A DNA stretch of 44,593 nucleotides from Deltaproteobacteria bacterium (GTDB lineage Bacteria > Desulfobacterota > Desulfobacteria > Desulfobacterales > C00003060). The notes under the pieces were generated by a model. That model made no database searches. It saw nothing but the letters and a program-made list of their open reading frames with translations, and was not told where the DNA came from. Below are positions 24,685 through 31,896 of the stretch, piece after piece. Location: the NCBI GenBank assembly GCA_019309815.1, contig JAFDFO010000004.1:1-44593 (forward strand), read 5' to 3'. Positions within the stretch are counted from its first letter, which is position 1; each line of letters begins with the position of its first letter. The position numbers and the translations under genes are program-made.

Positions 24685-25380
24685 GTGGACACGATTCACG
24701 ATCAGGAAAGAAGGCAGTTTAATAGGCTTTTCAAAGCCGAAGGAGTCGATCGGGTAGCGGACCGATTGGCCGTCCTGGAGGTCTTTCTGCGTATTGAGCG
24801 GCACATCAGTTTTCAAGAACTCATGGATGCTTTGCATGATAGTGGATACAGCTTTGAACCGGACTTCGTGAAGAAGACACTAAACCTTCTCTGCCGTTAC
24901 GGGTTTGCAGTCAAGAAGGAGTTTGAAGGACGCCCTCCCCTGTATGAGCACAGACACATCGGTTTTCACCATGACCATCTCATTTGCACGAAATGCGGGA
25001 AGATTGTCGAGTTTGAAAACAGCCAGATGGAAGGCCTTCAGGTTGAAATAGCCGCCTTGCATGGTTTCCACGTGCTTCAGCACAAAATGGAGATGTACGG
25101 CCTGTGTTCTGAGTGCCTGAAGGAGCGCGTTCGCTTGATGCCGCTTGCGGCTGCCCAGGAAGGTGAACGTGGTATAGTGGAAGAATTCATGGGACGCTCG
25201 GGCGCCCAGCTACGATTGGCCACCCTCGGGCTGAAAAAGGGCGACCAGGTGGAAGTCATAACCAACAGCGGTCAGGGGCAGCTTATCGTGGCTGCAAACG
25301 CCACCCGTCTCGCCATGGGGCGAGGTATTGCTAAGAAGATCCTGGTGAGACCCAATGGGCGCAGAAGGGACTTGCCTTGA
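24685..25380 (+). CDS. Fur-FeoA fusion protein
   Basis: A 231-residue fusion. Residues 1-145 form a Fur-type repressor: a winged helix, then the metal-binding H-H-D-H-L-I-C-T-K-C-G, E-F-E-N and a second Cys pair C-S-E-C. Residues about 150-231 form a FeoA/SH3-like domain (L-A-T-L-G-L-K-K-G-D-Q-V-E-V, A-M-G-R-G-I-A-K-K-I-L-V). FeoA-like domains usually bind FeoB or occur as separate small proteins; here one is fused to the regulator. The GTG start has AAGGAAGAG 7 nt upstream. The stop overlaps the TTG start of feoA, so both are coupled. It probably reports iron state directly at the feo promoter. Confidence 0.9.
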   Translation: MDTIHDQERRQFNRLFKAEGVDRVADRLAVLEVFLRIERHISFQELMDALHDSGYSFEPDFVKKTLNLLCRYGFAVKKEFEGRPPLYEHRHIGFHHDHLICTKCGKIVEFENSQMEGLQVEIAALHGFHVLQHKMEMYGLCSECLKERVRLMPLAAAQEGERGIVEEFMGRSGAQLRLATLGLKKGDQVEVITNSGQGQLIVAANATRLAMGRGIAKKILVRPNGRRRDLP

Positions 25381-25607
25381 ACCTGAGTGAACTAAAAGAG
25401 GGCCAGACGGCCACACTTCTCCGTGTTGGGGGTGAAGGGCCTTTTCGCAGAAGGCTCCTTGAAATGGGTTTCTTGCGCGGCACTGAAATCTACGTTGAAA
25501 AATATGCGCCCCTCAAAGATCCGATCGAACTCGTCCTGAAAGGGTACCATGTCTCGCTGCGCGTCGATGAAGCCTCCCACATCGAAGTCGAAAATATAAA
25601 GGGTTGA
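25377..25607 (+). CDS. feoA: Ferrous iron transport protein A
   Basis: A 76-residue SH3-like protein: M-N-L-S-E-L-K-E-G-Q-T-A-T-L, R-R-R-L-L-E-M-G-F-L-R-G, then L-R-V-D-E-A-S-H-I-E-V. FeoA helps FeoB-mediated Fe2+ uptake at the inner membrane. The start is TTG (25377), overlapping the fur-feoA stop by 4 nt, with AAGGG 8 nt upstream. Together with the fused domain upstream, the operon has two FeoA-like domains before feoB. Confidence 0.93.
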   Translation: MNLSELKEGQTATLLRVGGEGPFRRRLLEMGFLRGTEIYVEKYAPLKDPIELVLKGYHVSLRVDEASHIEVENIKG

Positions 25608-25616
25608 ACATAACCC

Positions 25617-27806
25617 ATGTCCGGAACATCGATATCTATCGCCCTCGCCGGAAATCCCAATTCCGGCAAGAGCACGATCTTCAACAATCTCACGGGCACC
25701 CGGCAAAAAGTAGGGAATTGGCCTGGCGTGACCGTGGAAAAAAAGGAAGGTCGTGTCACCACCAACGGGTATGACCTCACCATTGTTGATCTGCCTGGCA
25801 CATACAGTCTGACGGCGTACTCCATTGAAGAAATTGTAGCCCGCAACTTCATCCTGGACGACAGGCCGGATGTCGTAGTTGCCATTATTGACGCGTCGAA
25901 TCTCGAACGCAATCTCTACCTTGCCACGCAACTGCGCGAACTCGACACAAAGGTCATCTTTGTACTCAACATGAACGACATGGCCAGAGATCGCGGCATC
26001 ATGATCGATGGGGACAAGCTTTCTGAGCTTCTTGATGTCCCCGTCGTCTTTACGGTCGGCAACAGAAACGAGGGGACAAAGAATCTCATTAGAGCGATTG
26101 TCACCATAGTCGGGGCCGAGGTAGAGCTCCCTCGCACGCGGCGCGTCTCTTACGGCAGAGATATTGAGAAGGCTGTAGGAGAGCTGTCAGAATTCATCAA
26201 AGAAAAGGTAGGGGAAAAGGCCCCCTACAACATCCGGTGGATTGCAGTAAAGCTTCTTGAAGACGACAGAATTGTAAAAGAGCGAGTAAAGCAAATCGCC
26301 GATCCCCAGGGGGGGGCCATACTCAAAGAAGCACAATTGCTGCGTGAAAGAATCCGGGACTTCTTTGATGAAGAACCCGAGATTGTGATGACCGACCATC
26401 GATATGGTTTCGTGGCCGGTATCATCAAAGAGACGATGAAGACAATTTCGGAGAGGCGGGTAGATGTGTCCCGGCACGTAGACCAGATCTTGACGAACCG
26501 CCTGCTGGGTCTGCCTATCTTTCTCTTCTTCATATGGGCGATGTTTCAACTGACTTTTTCATTGGGCACATATCCCATGGAGTGGATCGCCGCTGGTGTG
26601 GGTTGGGCAAGCCGGGTTGCCAGTCAAGTCCTGCCCGCGGGGCTCTTCGCGGATCTGATCGTGGACGGCATCATTGCTGGTGTTGGCAGTGTGGTCATAT
26701 TTTTGCCCAACATACTCATTCTCTTCTTCTGCATCGCCCTCTTCGAGGATACCGGGTACATGGCCCGCGCGGCTTTCCTGATGGATAAGGTCATGCATCT
26801 CATTGGACTTCACGGAAAATCCTTCATCCCGATGCTGATGGGTTTCGGTTGTAATGTTCCTGCGATCATGGCCACCCGGACACTCGAGAGTGAAAAGGAT
26901 CGCATACTGACAATTCTGATCAACCCGTTGATGTCCTGTTCAGCCAGGCTCCCCGTATACGTGTTGCTGGCCGGGACGTTCTTTGGAGCCAAGGCCGGAA
27001 ACGCCATTTTTTCCATTTATATCCTGGGCATCGTCCTGGCCATCTCAATGGGACGCCTTTTTAGATCCACGCTCCTCAGGGGGAAAGTGGCGCCCTTTGT
27101 GATGGAGCTTCCCCCATACCGGGTCCCCATGCTGAAGGGGCTGGTCATTCACATGTGGGATCGAAGTAAGATCTTTTTGAAGAAAATGGGAGGCATCATT
27201 CTGATCGGCTCCATCGTTGTGTGGTTCCTGAGTGCCTTTCCGCGGGAGCCTCAATTTGCCAGGGATTATGAAAGCGAGATGGCAACCCTCACCGCCCACT
27301 ACGAGGCTCGCGAAGCCGCGGCGCAAGATGATCGTCTGCAGGAACTCCTGAGGGAAAGAGACGAGGCCGTCTCATCCCTGCAAGCCGAGAGGGCTCAAGA
27401 AAGAATCAGCAACTCTTACATGGGCCGCCTGGGAAAGGTCTTCGCACCGGTCTTTGCCCCCATCGGGATTGACTGGCGCGGAAGCGTTGCCCTCCTGACT
27501 GGTTTTGTCGCCAAGGAGATCGTGGTGAGCACCATGGGGGTCCTCTACGCCATCGCCGCGGATGCGGACAACAGGAATGAGGCCTTCAAATCAGCCCTGC
27601 GAAAGTCCGGAATGACAGCGCTTTCCGCCTATGCCATGATGGCCTTTGTGCTTATCTACGTCCCATGCCTTGCCACGGTATCGGTCATCAGGCGTGAGAC
27701 CAATTCGTGGAAGTGGACAGCATTCAGTGTGGGCTACAGCACAGTTCTGGCCTGGATCGTTGCTTTTGTAATTTTCCAGGGCGGAACAGCGGTAGGGCTC
27801 GCTTAG
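25617..27806 (+). CDS. feoB: Ferrous iron transporter FeoB
   Basis: A 729-residue membrane Fe2+ transporter with an N-terminal G-protein domain. The G1 loop is G-N-P-N-S-G-K-S-T (residues 12-20), with G3 V-D-L-P-G and G4 L-N-M-N-D. A GDI-like linker leads to the membrane part with two Gate domains. A charged Ala/Glu/Arg-rich, coiled-coil-like insertion lies near residues 545-600, between the last two groups of membrane helices. The gene is 9 nt after feoA. It is convergent with a fur gene, and a 180-bp inverted repeat fills the space after its stop. Confidence 0.97.
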   Translation: MSGTSISIALAGNPNSGKSTIFNNLTGTRQKVGNWPGVTVEKKEGRVTTNGYDLTIVDLPGTYSLTAYSIEEIVARNFILDDRPDVVVAIIDASNLERNLYLATQLRELDTKVIFVLNMNDMARDRGIMIDGDKLSELLDVPVVFTVGNRNEGTKNLIRAIVTIVGAEVELPRTRRVSYGRDIEKAVGELSEFIKEKVGEKAPYNIRWIAVKLLEDDRIVKERVKQIADPQGGAILKEAQLLRERIRDFFDEEPEIVMTDHRYGFVAGIIKETMKTISERRVDVSRHVDQILTNRLLGLPIFLFFIWAMFQLTFSLGTYPMEWIAAGVGWASRVASQVLPAGLFADLIVDGIIAGVGSVVIFLPNILILFFCIALFEDTGYMARAAFLMDKVMHLIGLHGKSFIPMLMGFGCNVPAIMATRTLESEKDRILTILINPLMSCSARLPVYVLLAGTFFGAKAGNAIFSIYILGIVLAISMGRLFRSTLLRGKVAPFVMELPPYRVPMLKGLVIHMWDRSKIFLKKMGGIILIGSIVVWFLSAFPREPQFARDYESEMATLTAHYEAREAAAQDDRLQELLRERDEAVSSLQAERAQERISNSYMGRLGKVFAPVFAPIGIDWRGSVALLTGFVAKEIVVSTMGVLYAIAADADNRNEAFKSALRKSGMTALSAYAMMAFVLIYVPCLATVSVIRRETNSWKWTAFSVGYSTVLAWIVAFVIFQGGTAVGLA

Positions 27807-27828
27807 TTCAACGTATAAGAGGAGAGGC

Positions 27829-28009
27829 ATGAACCCATCTCAAAAATGTGGATCAGGGCTCAGGGCAAGTTGAAAATCCCGAGATTGCCGTCGGGAACGC
27901 GGGACGGCGAAAAGGCGGAGTCCCGCTACAAGCGGGATGAGCTTGAAGATTTTGAGCTGGCCCGCAACGCAGCCATGGGGCCTTAGACGCGTTTTTCAGA
28001 TGGGTTCAT
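27829..28009. repeat. MITE-like element with 18-bp terminal inverted repeats
   Basis: ATGAACCCATCTCAAAAA (27829-27846) faces TTTTTCAGATGGGTTCAT (27992-28009), 17 of 18 matching. A second weaker pair, GGGCAAGTTGAAAATC and GATTTTGAGCTGGCCC, lies inside, around a GC-rich core. It ends inside the fur stop codon region and starts 23 nt after feoB. A partial match to the end (CCATCTCAAAAAT) is at 7845-7857. Confidence 0.75.
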
Positions 28010-28440
28010 ATGTGTACTTTACACTTAGGACAGTACCCAAAGACCTCCAGTTTGTGTCCCTTGACTAAAAAGTCATATTTCTCGGCCATCTTCCTTTCCA
28101 ACTTGTGCAGGGCCTTCTCCTGAAACTCCACTGTGTTTCCGCACTTCAGACATCGAAGGTGACAGTGGTGTTCATGCCCGTAGATATGCTCGTAGTGCCA
28201 GTGACCATCTTCAAAATAGGCCTCCTGGATAAGACCTGATTCCAGCAGGTACGGAATCAACCGATAAATGGAAGGCTTGGAGATCTTCTTCTTCTGGGCT
28301 CTCAGGCGCAGGTAGAGCTCATCAACATCAAAGTGATCGTGGGTAGCAAATATCTCTGCGATAATGGTTTCCCGCTCAGGGGTATTTCGAAGCCCCTTCT
28401 TGCGGATAAACCCTCTGAACACCTCGATTTCGCTTCTCAT
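28006..28440 (-). CDS. fur: Fur-family transcriptional regulator
   Basis: A 144-residue Fur protein, probably the iron regulator given its Fur-box promoter. The winged helix (1-85) has K-K-K-I-S-K-P-S-I-Y-R. The metal part shows H-I-Y-G-H-E-H-H-C-H-L-R-C-L-K-C-G and the final C-P-K-C. ATG 28440 has AGGT 8 nt upstream; an earlier TTG would fall inside the operator. It lies 120 nt after znuB on the same strand but has its own promoter with an overlapping palindrome, suggesting autoregulation. Confidence 0.9.
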   Translation of the reverse strand: MRSEIEVFRGFIRKKGLRNTPERETIIAEIFATHDHFDVDELYLRLRAQKKKISKPSIYRLIPYLLESGLIQEAYFEDGHWHYEHIYGHEHHCHLRCLKCGNTVEFQEKALHKLERKMAEKYDFLVKGHKLEVFGYCPKCKVHI

Positions 28441-28453
28441 GGTGACTACCTGC

Positions 28454-28497
28454 AATTGATTATCAATTTATTTAACAACACGTCAGCACCGTGTCAA
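28454..28497 (-). promoter_or_regulatory. fur promoter with overlapping Fur box
   Basis: On the minus strand, TTGACA (28492-28497), a 17-nt spacer and TAAATA (28469-28474), directly followed by a perfect 7-1-7 palindrome AATTGAT-A-ATCAATT (28454-28468). The palindrome would cover the start of transcription. Confidence 0.8.
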
Positions 28498-28558
28498 TAC
28501 CTAATCCAACTGCAACACAAATCCCTGCGTGTTCAACTGTGCCCGGAGGGTGAGACCG

Positions 28559-29395
28559 CTAATCTCTGGGGCCACGGAATCGAAAGGTCACCCCCTTGAG
28601 AATCGTGGCCAGAAGGTAGGCTATTCCTGCAACCACGATGATCGTCGCTCCGGCAGGAAGATTGGGCTGATACGATACAACAAGCCCCGTAGTCGTGAAG
28701 ACGGCCCCCAGAATGGAGGCCAAAACCATCATTTGAACCAGGCTGTGGGCGTAATACCTTGCAGTTGCTGCAGGTAGGGTCAGCAATGCAATCACCAAAA
28801 TAATGCCGACTACCTGAATGAGGATTACCACAGTGAGTGCGATGAGACAAAGGAGTAGCAGGTATGTCCCCACCACACCGACCCCTTGGAGTTGACTATA
28901 TTCCTCATCGAAGCACACGGCCAGGAAACGCTTGTAAAAAACAACGACAGAAACAATGATCAAGGCATCAAGATAGGCCAGCACGCGAATACTCTCACCC
29001 TGGACCATCAAGATATTGCCAAAAAGATAGCTCATCAGATCCACGTTGTAGCCGGGTGTCTTATAGATGAAAAGCAATCCCACGGCCATCCCCACTGCCC
29101 AAAGAGCACCGATCAGTGTGTCTTCGTGCTCGTGATAGTACACACTTACAAATCCGATGATAAGAGCGGCCGCAAGGGCTGACACCACAGCACCGTGTAT
29201 AGGATTGTGGCCATAGTAGTAGGCGATTCCCATACCCCCTAAGACCGTATGAGCAATACCGCCACTGATAAAAACGATTCGTCTCACAACCACATAGGTC
29301 CCCATAATCCCGCAGGCCACGCTGGCAAGCAAACCGATGACGACGGCATTTTGCATGAAACTCTGGTTTATGAAAACGTCAAGAAATTCGAGCAT
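28559..29395 (-). CDS. znuB: Zinc ABC transporter permease
   Basis: A 278-residue permease of the ABC-3 family with about eight to nine helices. The V-V-R-R-I-V-F-I-S-G-G-I-A-H-T-V-L-G-G-M-G segment and the late L-P-A-A-T-A-R region are typical of ZnuB/MntB. The ATG at 29395 is preferred to a TTG one codon earlier. It is the last gene of znuA-znuC-znuB, but 200 bp containing a word repeat separates it from znuC, where genes of this kind usually abut. The metal (Zn or Mn) is inferred from znuA and the Zur-like operator. Confidence 0.93.
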   Translation of the reverse strand: MLEFLDVFINQSFMQNAVVIGLLASVACGIMGTYVVVRRIVFISGGIAHTVLGGMGIAYYYGHNPIHGAVVSALAAALIIGFVSVYYHEHEDTLIGALWAVGMAVGLLFIYKTPGYNVDLMSYLFGNILMVQGESIRVLAYLDALIIVSVVVFYKRFLAVCFDEEYSQLQGVGVVGTYLLLLCLIALTVVILIQVVGIILVIALLTLPAATARYYAHSLVQMMVLASILGAVFTTTGLVVSYQPNLPAGATIIVVAGIAYLLATILKGVTFRFRGPRD

Positions 29396-29456
29396 CAAAC
29401 AATTTTCCCGTTAACTGAGTGGTTGTTAGAATAATGCCCTGTACCGGTAACAAACC

Positions 29457-29585
29457 GGAATATTGGAATACTGGAATATTGATAAAAGATTCTTTTTGTT
29501 TTCCATCATTCCATCATTCCATTATTCCATCTTGCCCGCCGTAGGTTTACCGAAGGCGGGTACTCCATCACTCCATTACTCCAGT
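29457..29585. repeat. GGAATATT-word inverted arms between znuC and znuB
   Basis: TATTGGAATACTGGAATATT words (29460-29480) face CCATCATTCCATCATTCC and CCATTATTCC words (29503-29530), followed by CCATCACTCCATTACTCC (29566-29583). This is a variant of the family at 7898-8008 and 36757-36840. Confidence 0.8.
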
Positions 29586-29597
29586 CTCCTATTGTAT

Positions 29598-30338
29598 TTA
29601 GAGTTCACACGTATGTTTCAGCATATGCACGGGCCCACCATAGCAAGCCTCAATCACATCCCCCGTGATTTTCTCCGTGGGGTTGCATACAAGTCGCCGG
29701 TTTATGCAGGCGACACGGTTCACGTAGGTAGAGATGAACCCCAGGTCGTGAGAGACGAGCATAATGGTAACCTTTTCGTTGAGCTTCTTCAGGAGGTGAT
29801 AGATGTCTTGCTCAACCCTGCCGTCAATGCTCGCTGTCGGCTCATCCAACAGGAGCAATTCGGGTTGCCCCACCAGCGCTCTGGCCATGAGAACCCGCTG
29901 CTGCTGTCCGCCCGAGAGCGTGCCAAAACGCCTGTTGCAAAGATCATAGATTTCAGTCTCGCGCATCGCCTCTTCCGCTGCCTGCCGATCGGTTTTCCGA
30001 TACCGCCCCAGCACAGGGGCCTGACCCAATCGGCCTATGAGCACCACGTCTGTGACACTGATGGGAAAGCTTGTGTCCAGGTTTGCGTGCTGAGGAACAT
30101 AGCCGATGAAGTGACGCCCCCGCTCCGGGGACTCGTCGAACACCCGGACTTTCCCCCTTGTTGGATGAATGAGGCCTAAGATAATCTTCAAAAGGGTTGT
30201 TTTCCCGCTTCCGTTCGGGCCAACCACACCAAGGAAATCACCTTCCTCAACAGTAAGGGTGATGTCCTCAAGAACGAGATTCCCGTCATAGGCAAAATCA
30301 ATGTGATCTACTTCGACAACTACTTTTTTCCGGCTCAT
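29598..30338 (-). CDS. znuC: Zinc ABC transporter ATP-binding protein
   Basis: A 246-residue ABC ATPase with Walker A G-P-N-G-S-G-K-T-T near residue 39, the Q-loop Y-V-P-Q-H-A-N, signature L-S-G-G-Q-Q-Q-R-V and Walker B L-L-L-L-D-E-P-T-A-S-I-D with the H-loop V-S-H-D. Its ATG overlaps the znuA stop by 4 nt (ATGA), so the two are coupled. It provides energy for uptake through ZnuB with the substrate-binding protein ZnuA. Confidence 0.96.
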   Translation of the reverse strand: MSRKKVVVEVDHIDFAYDGNLVLEDITLTVEEGDFLGVVGPNGSGKTTLLKIILGLIHPTRGKVRVFDESPERGRHFIGYVPQHANLDTSFPISVTDVVLIGRLGQAPVLGRYRKTDRQAAEEAMRETEIYDLCNRRFGTLSGGQQQRVLMARALVGQPELLLLDEPTASIDGRVEQDIYHLLKKLNEKVTIMLVSHDLGFISTYVNRVACINRRLVCNPTEKITGDVIEACYGGPVHMLKHTCEL

Positions 30339-31249
30339 TGCAGCACCTCTGCAAAGATTTGAGCGATCTTCTTCATGTTGTTCAGATAGTCCCTGGCCAG
30401 GGGGTCGATTTGGATGACCCTCCCGCCAATGGCGTTTGCCACGGTAGCGGCACTCTTCTCACTGAACTGTTTCTGGACAAATATGACCTTGATCCCTTCT
30501 TTCCTCCCCTCCTTAATAACACGAGCGAGGCCTTTGGCCGTTGCCTCTTTGCCCTCAGTTTCAATCGGTATTTGCTCCAGGGCGTAGTCCTGGGCAAAGT
30601 ATCCCCAGGCCGGGTGAAAGACCATGAATTTGCGGGTTGCGTCGTTTTTCACGATCTCAGCGATTTCTGCATCCAGGTCATCCAGGTCATAGTGAAATGC
30701 TCTCAGGTTGTCCTGGTAGGAAGATTGATGAAGCGGATCCTCAGAGACAAGGGCTTCATAGATGTTTTGAGCTACAGTCCTGGTCAGCCTCAGGCTCAAC
30801 CAGATGTGCGGATCCTTCAAACCTCCGTTCTGACGCTCGGCTTGGAATCCGGCGTGATTATGGCCTTTCATGGACATGAGTCCGATGCCTTTGCGCGTAT
30901 CTACCACCTTCATGTCAGGATTTGCTTTGCTGATACGCTCCATCCAAACGTTTTCAAACGGCACACCGATGCGGAAGTAGAGTTTCGCTCTACTCAGTTC
31001 CGCCATCTGCTTCGGCATAGGTTCATAGGTGGCCGGGCTGTGCCCTGGACCAACCATAACAGAAACATCGACCCGCCCGCCGCCGACACGCTCCACAAAA
31101 TAGGCTTGGGGAAGAATGCTGACAAAGACCCTGATTCTCTCATTCGCATCATCTAAGGGCTCTGAACAAACCAGCGCGGCCTTTAACAAGGCTATGGCCA
31201 AAACAACGGCCAAGCAAAGCCCTGTCCGTATACGGCCCTTCCCTGTCAC
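30335..31249 (-). CDS. znuA: Zinc ABC transporter substrate-binding protein
   Basis: A 304-residue cluster A-I binding protein with a signal peptide (1-29). Expected metal ligands: H in D-P-H-I-W-L-S-L, H in V-F-H-P-A-W-G-Y, and D in I-D-P-L-A-R-D. The usual first ligand motif P-H-T-Y-E-P reads G-H-S-P-A-T-Y-E-P, so the His is displaced by two positions. A short His loop (K-G-H-N-H-A) sits before the second ligand. The GTG start has GGAG about 6 nt upstream. A Zur-like palindrome is centred 35 nt upstream. Confidence 0.92.
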   Translation of the reverse strand: MTGKGRIRTGLCLAVVLAIALLKAALVCSEPLDDANERIRVFVSILPQAYFVERVGGGRVDVSVMVGPGHSPATYEPMPKQMAELSRAKLYFRIGVPFENVWMERISKANPDMKVVDTRKGIGLMSMKGHNHAGFQAERQNGGLKDPHIWLSLRLTRTVAQNIYEALVSEDPLHQSSYQDNLRAFHYDLDDLDAEIAEIVKNDATRKFMVFHPAWGYFAQDYALEQIPIETEGKEATAKGLARVIKEGRKEGIKVIFVQKQFSEKSAATVANAIGGRVIQIDPLARDYLNNMKKIAQIFAEVLQ

Positions 31250-31276
31250 TTCATTCTCCGTCTATTGCGAGGATCG

Positions 31277-31291
31277 CGCAACTCAGTTGCA
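31277..31291. promoter_or_regulatory. Zur-like operator upstream of znuA
   Basis: GCAACT-C-AGTTGC (31278-31290) is a perfect 6-1-6 palindrome and extends to CGCAACTCAGTTGCA. It matches the operator at 31791-31805 and lies about 28-42 nt before the znuA start. Confidence 0.75.
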
Positions 31292-31335
31292 TTGCAGGGC
31301 AAAAACCCGACACATGTATCTGCCTCGCCGCTGAG

Positions 31336-31770
31336 TTACTCATTTTGCAGGCAGCTTTCGCAGATCCCTTCAAACCGGAGTTCTACATTCTTGATAACCC
31401 GGTCACCTTTGCTCTGTAACTCCTTTACATTAGAAGGGAGTAAATGCGGCCCTAAACACTCCATGATCCCGCATGCACTGCACACAAAGTGAGGGTGATC
31501 GGGGTGGTGGCGTGTCTCTCCCATGCCATACCTGAACGCTCGATCTCCTGCTGACAGGCGCTTTACCAGGCCTTTGTCTACAAGGAGATCCAGAATGCGA
31601 TAAAGGGTGACCTTGTTGATGGACATCCGGTCTTGCACAGCCGCCATGATTTCAGCCGCTGACAGCGGTCTTTGCTCCTCTCCGACCGACCTGAGAACTT
31701 CCTCACGGAGCGGGGTCGGATCCACACCGCGAACTTCAAGCATCTGAGTGTAGTCACAATGTTTGCACAT
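31336..31770 (-). CDS. zur: Fur-family regulator, probable zinc repressor Zur
   Basis: A 144-residue Fur-family protein. The N-terminus is unusual: M-C-K-H-C-D-Y places a CxxC before the winged helix. The metal part has H-H-P-D-H-P-H-F-V-C-S-A-C-G and the C-terminal C-E-S-C. Position directly upstream of znuACB in the same direction, with identical palindromes before both, suggests Zur. ATG 31770 is chosen because an earlier in-frame TTG would lie in the operator. PerR or Fur would be alternatives without the operator evidence. Confidence 0.87.
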   Translation of the reverse strand: MCKHCDYTQMLEVRGVDPTPLREEVLRSVGEEQRPLSAAEIMAAVQDRMSINKVTLYRILDLLVDKGLVKRLSAGDRAFRYGMGETRHHPDHPHFVCSACGIMECLGPHLLPSNVKELQSKGDRVIKNVELRFEGICESCLQNE

Positions 31771-31790
31771 GCCCCTCACTTTAGTTCGAA

Positions 31791-31805
31791 TGCAACTGAG
31801 TTGCA
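31791..31805. promoter_or_regulatory. Zur-like operator upstream of zur
   Basis: TGCAACT-G-AGTTGCA is a perfect 7-1-7 palindrome. It lies 21-35 nt before the zur ATG. It matches the operator before znuA, so the two form a likely regulon. Confidence 0.78.
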
Positions 31806-31822
31806 AGCCCCAAATCGGCTAC

Positions 31823-31862
31823 AAAAAAAGGGCATGACGACAACAATGTCGCCATGCCCTTT
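31823..31862 (-). terminator. Rho-independent terminator after dapA
   Basis: A 15-bp stem with one mismatch (31827-31841 and 31848-31862) around a loop of six, AACAAT on the plus strand, followed on the minus strand by TTTTTTTG. It lies about 35 nt after the dapA stop, next to a CCTTACGCC word block (31861-31893). Confidence 0.93.
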
Positions 31863-31896
31863 ACCTTACGCCTTACGCCTTGTGCCCTTAGCCTGT

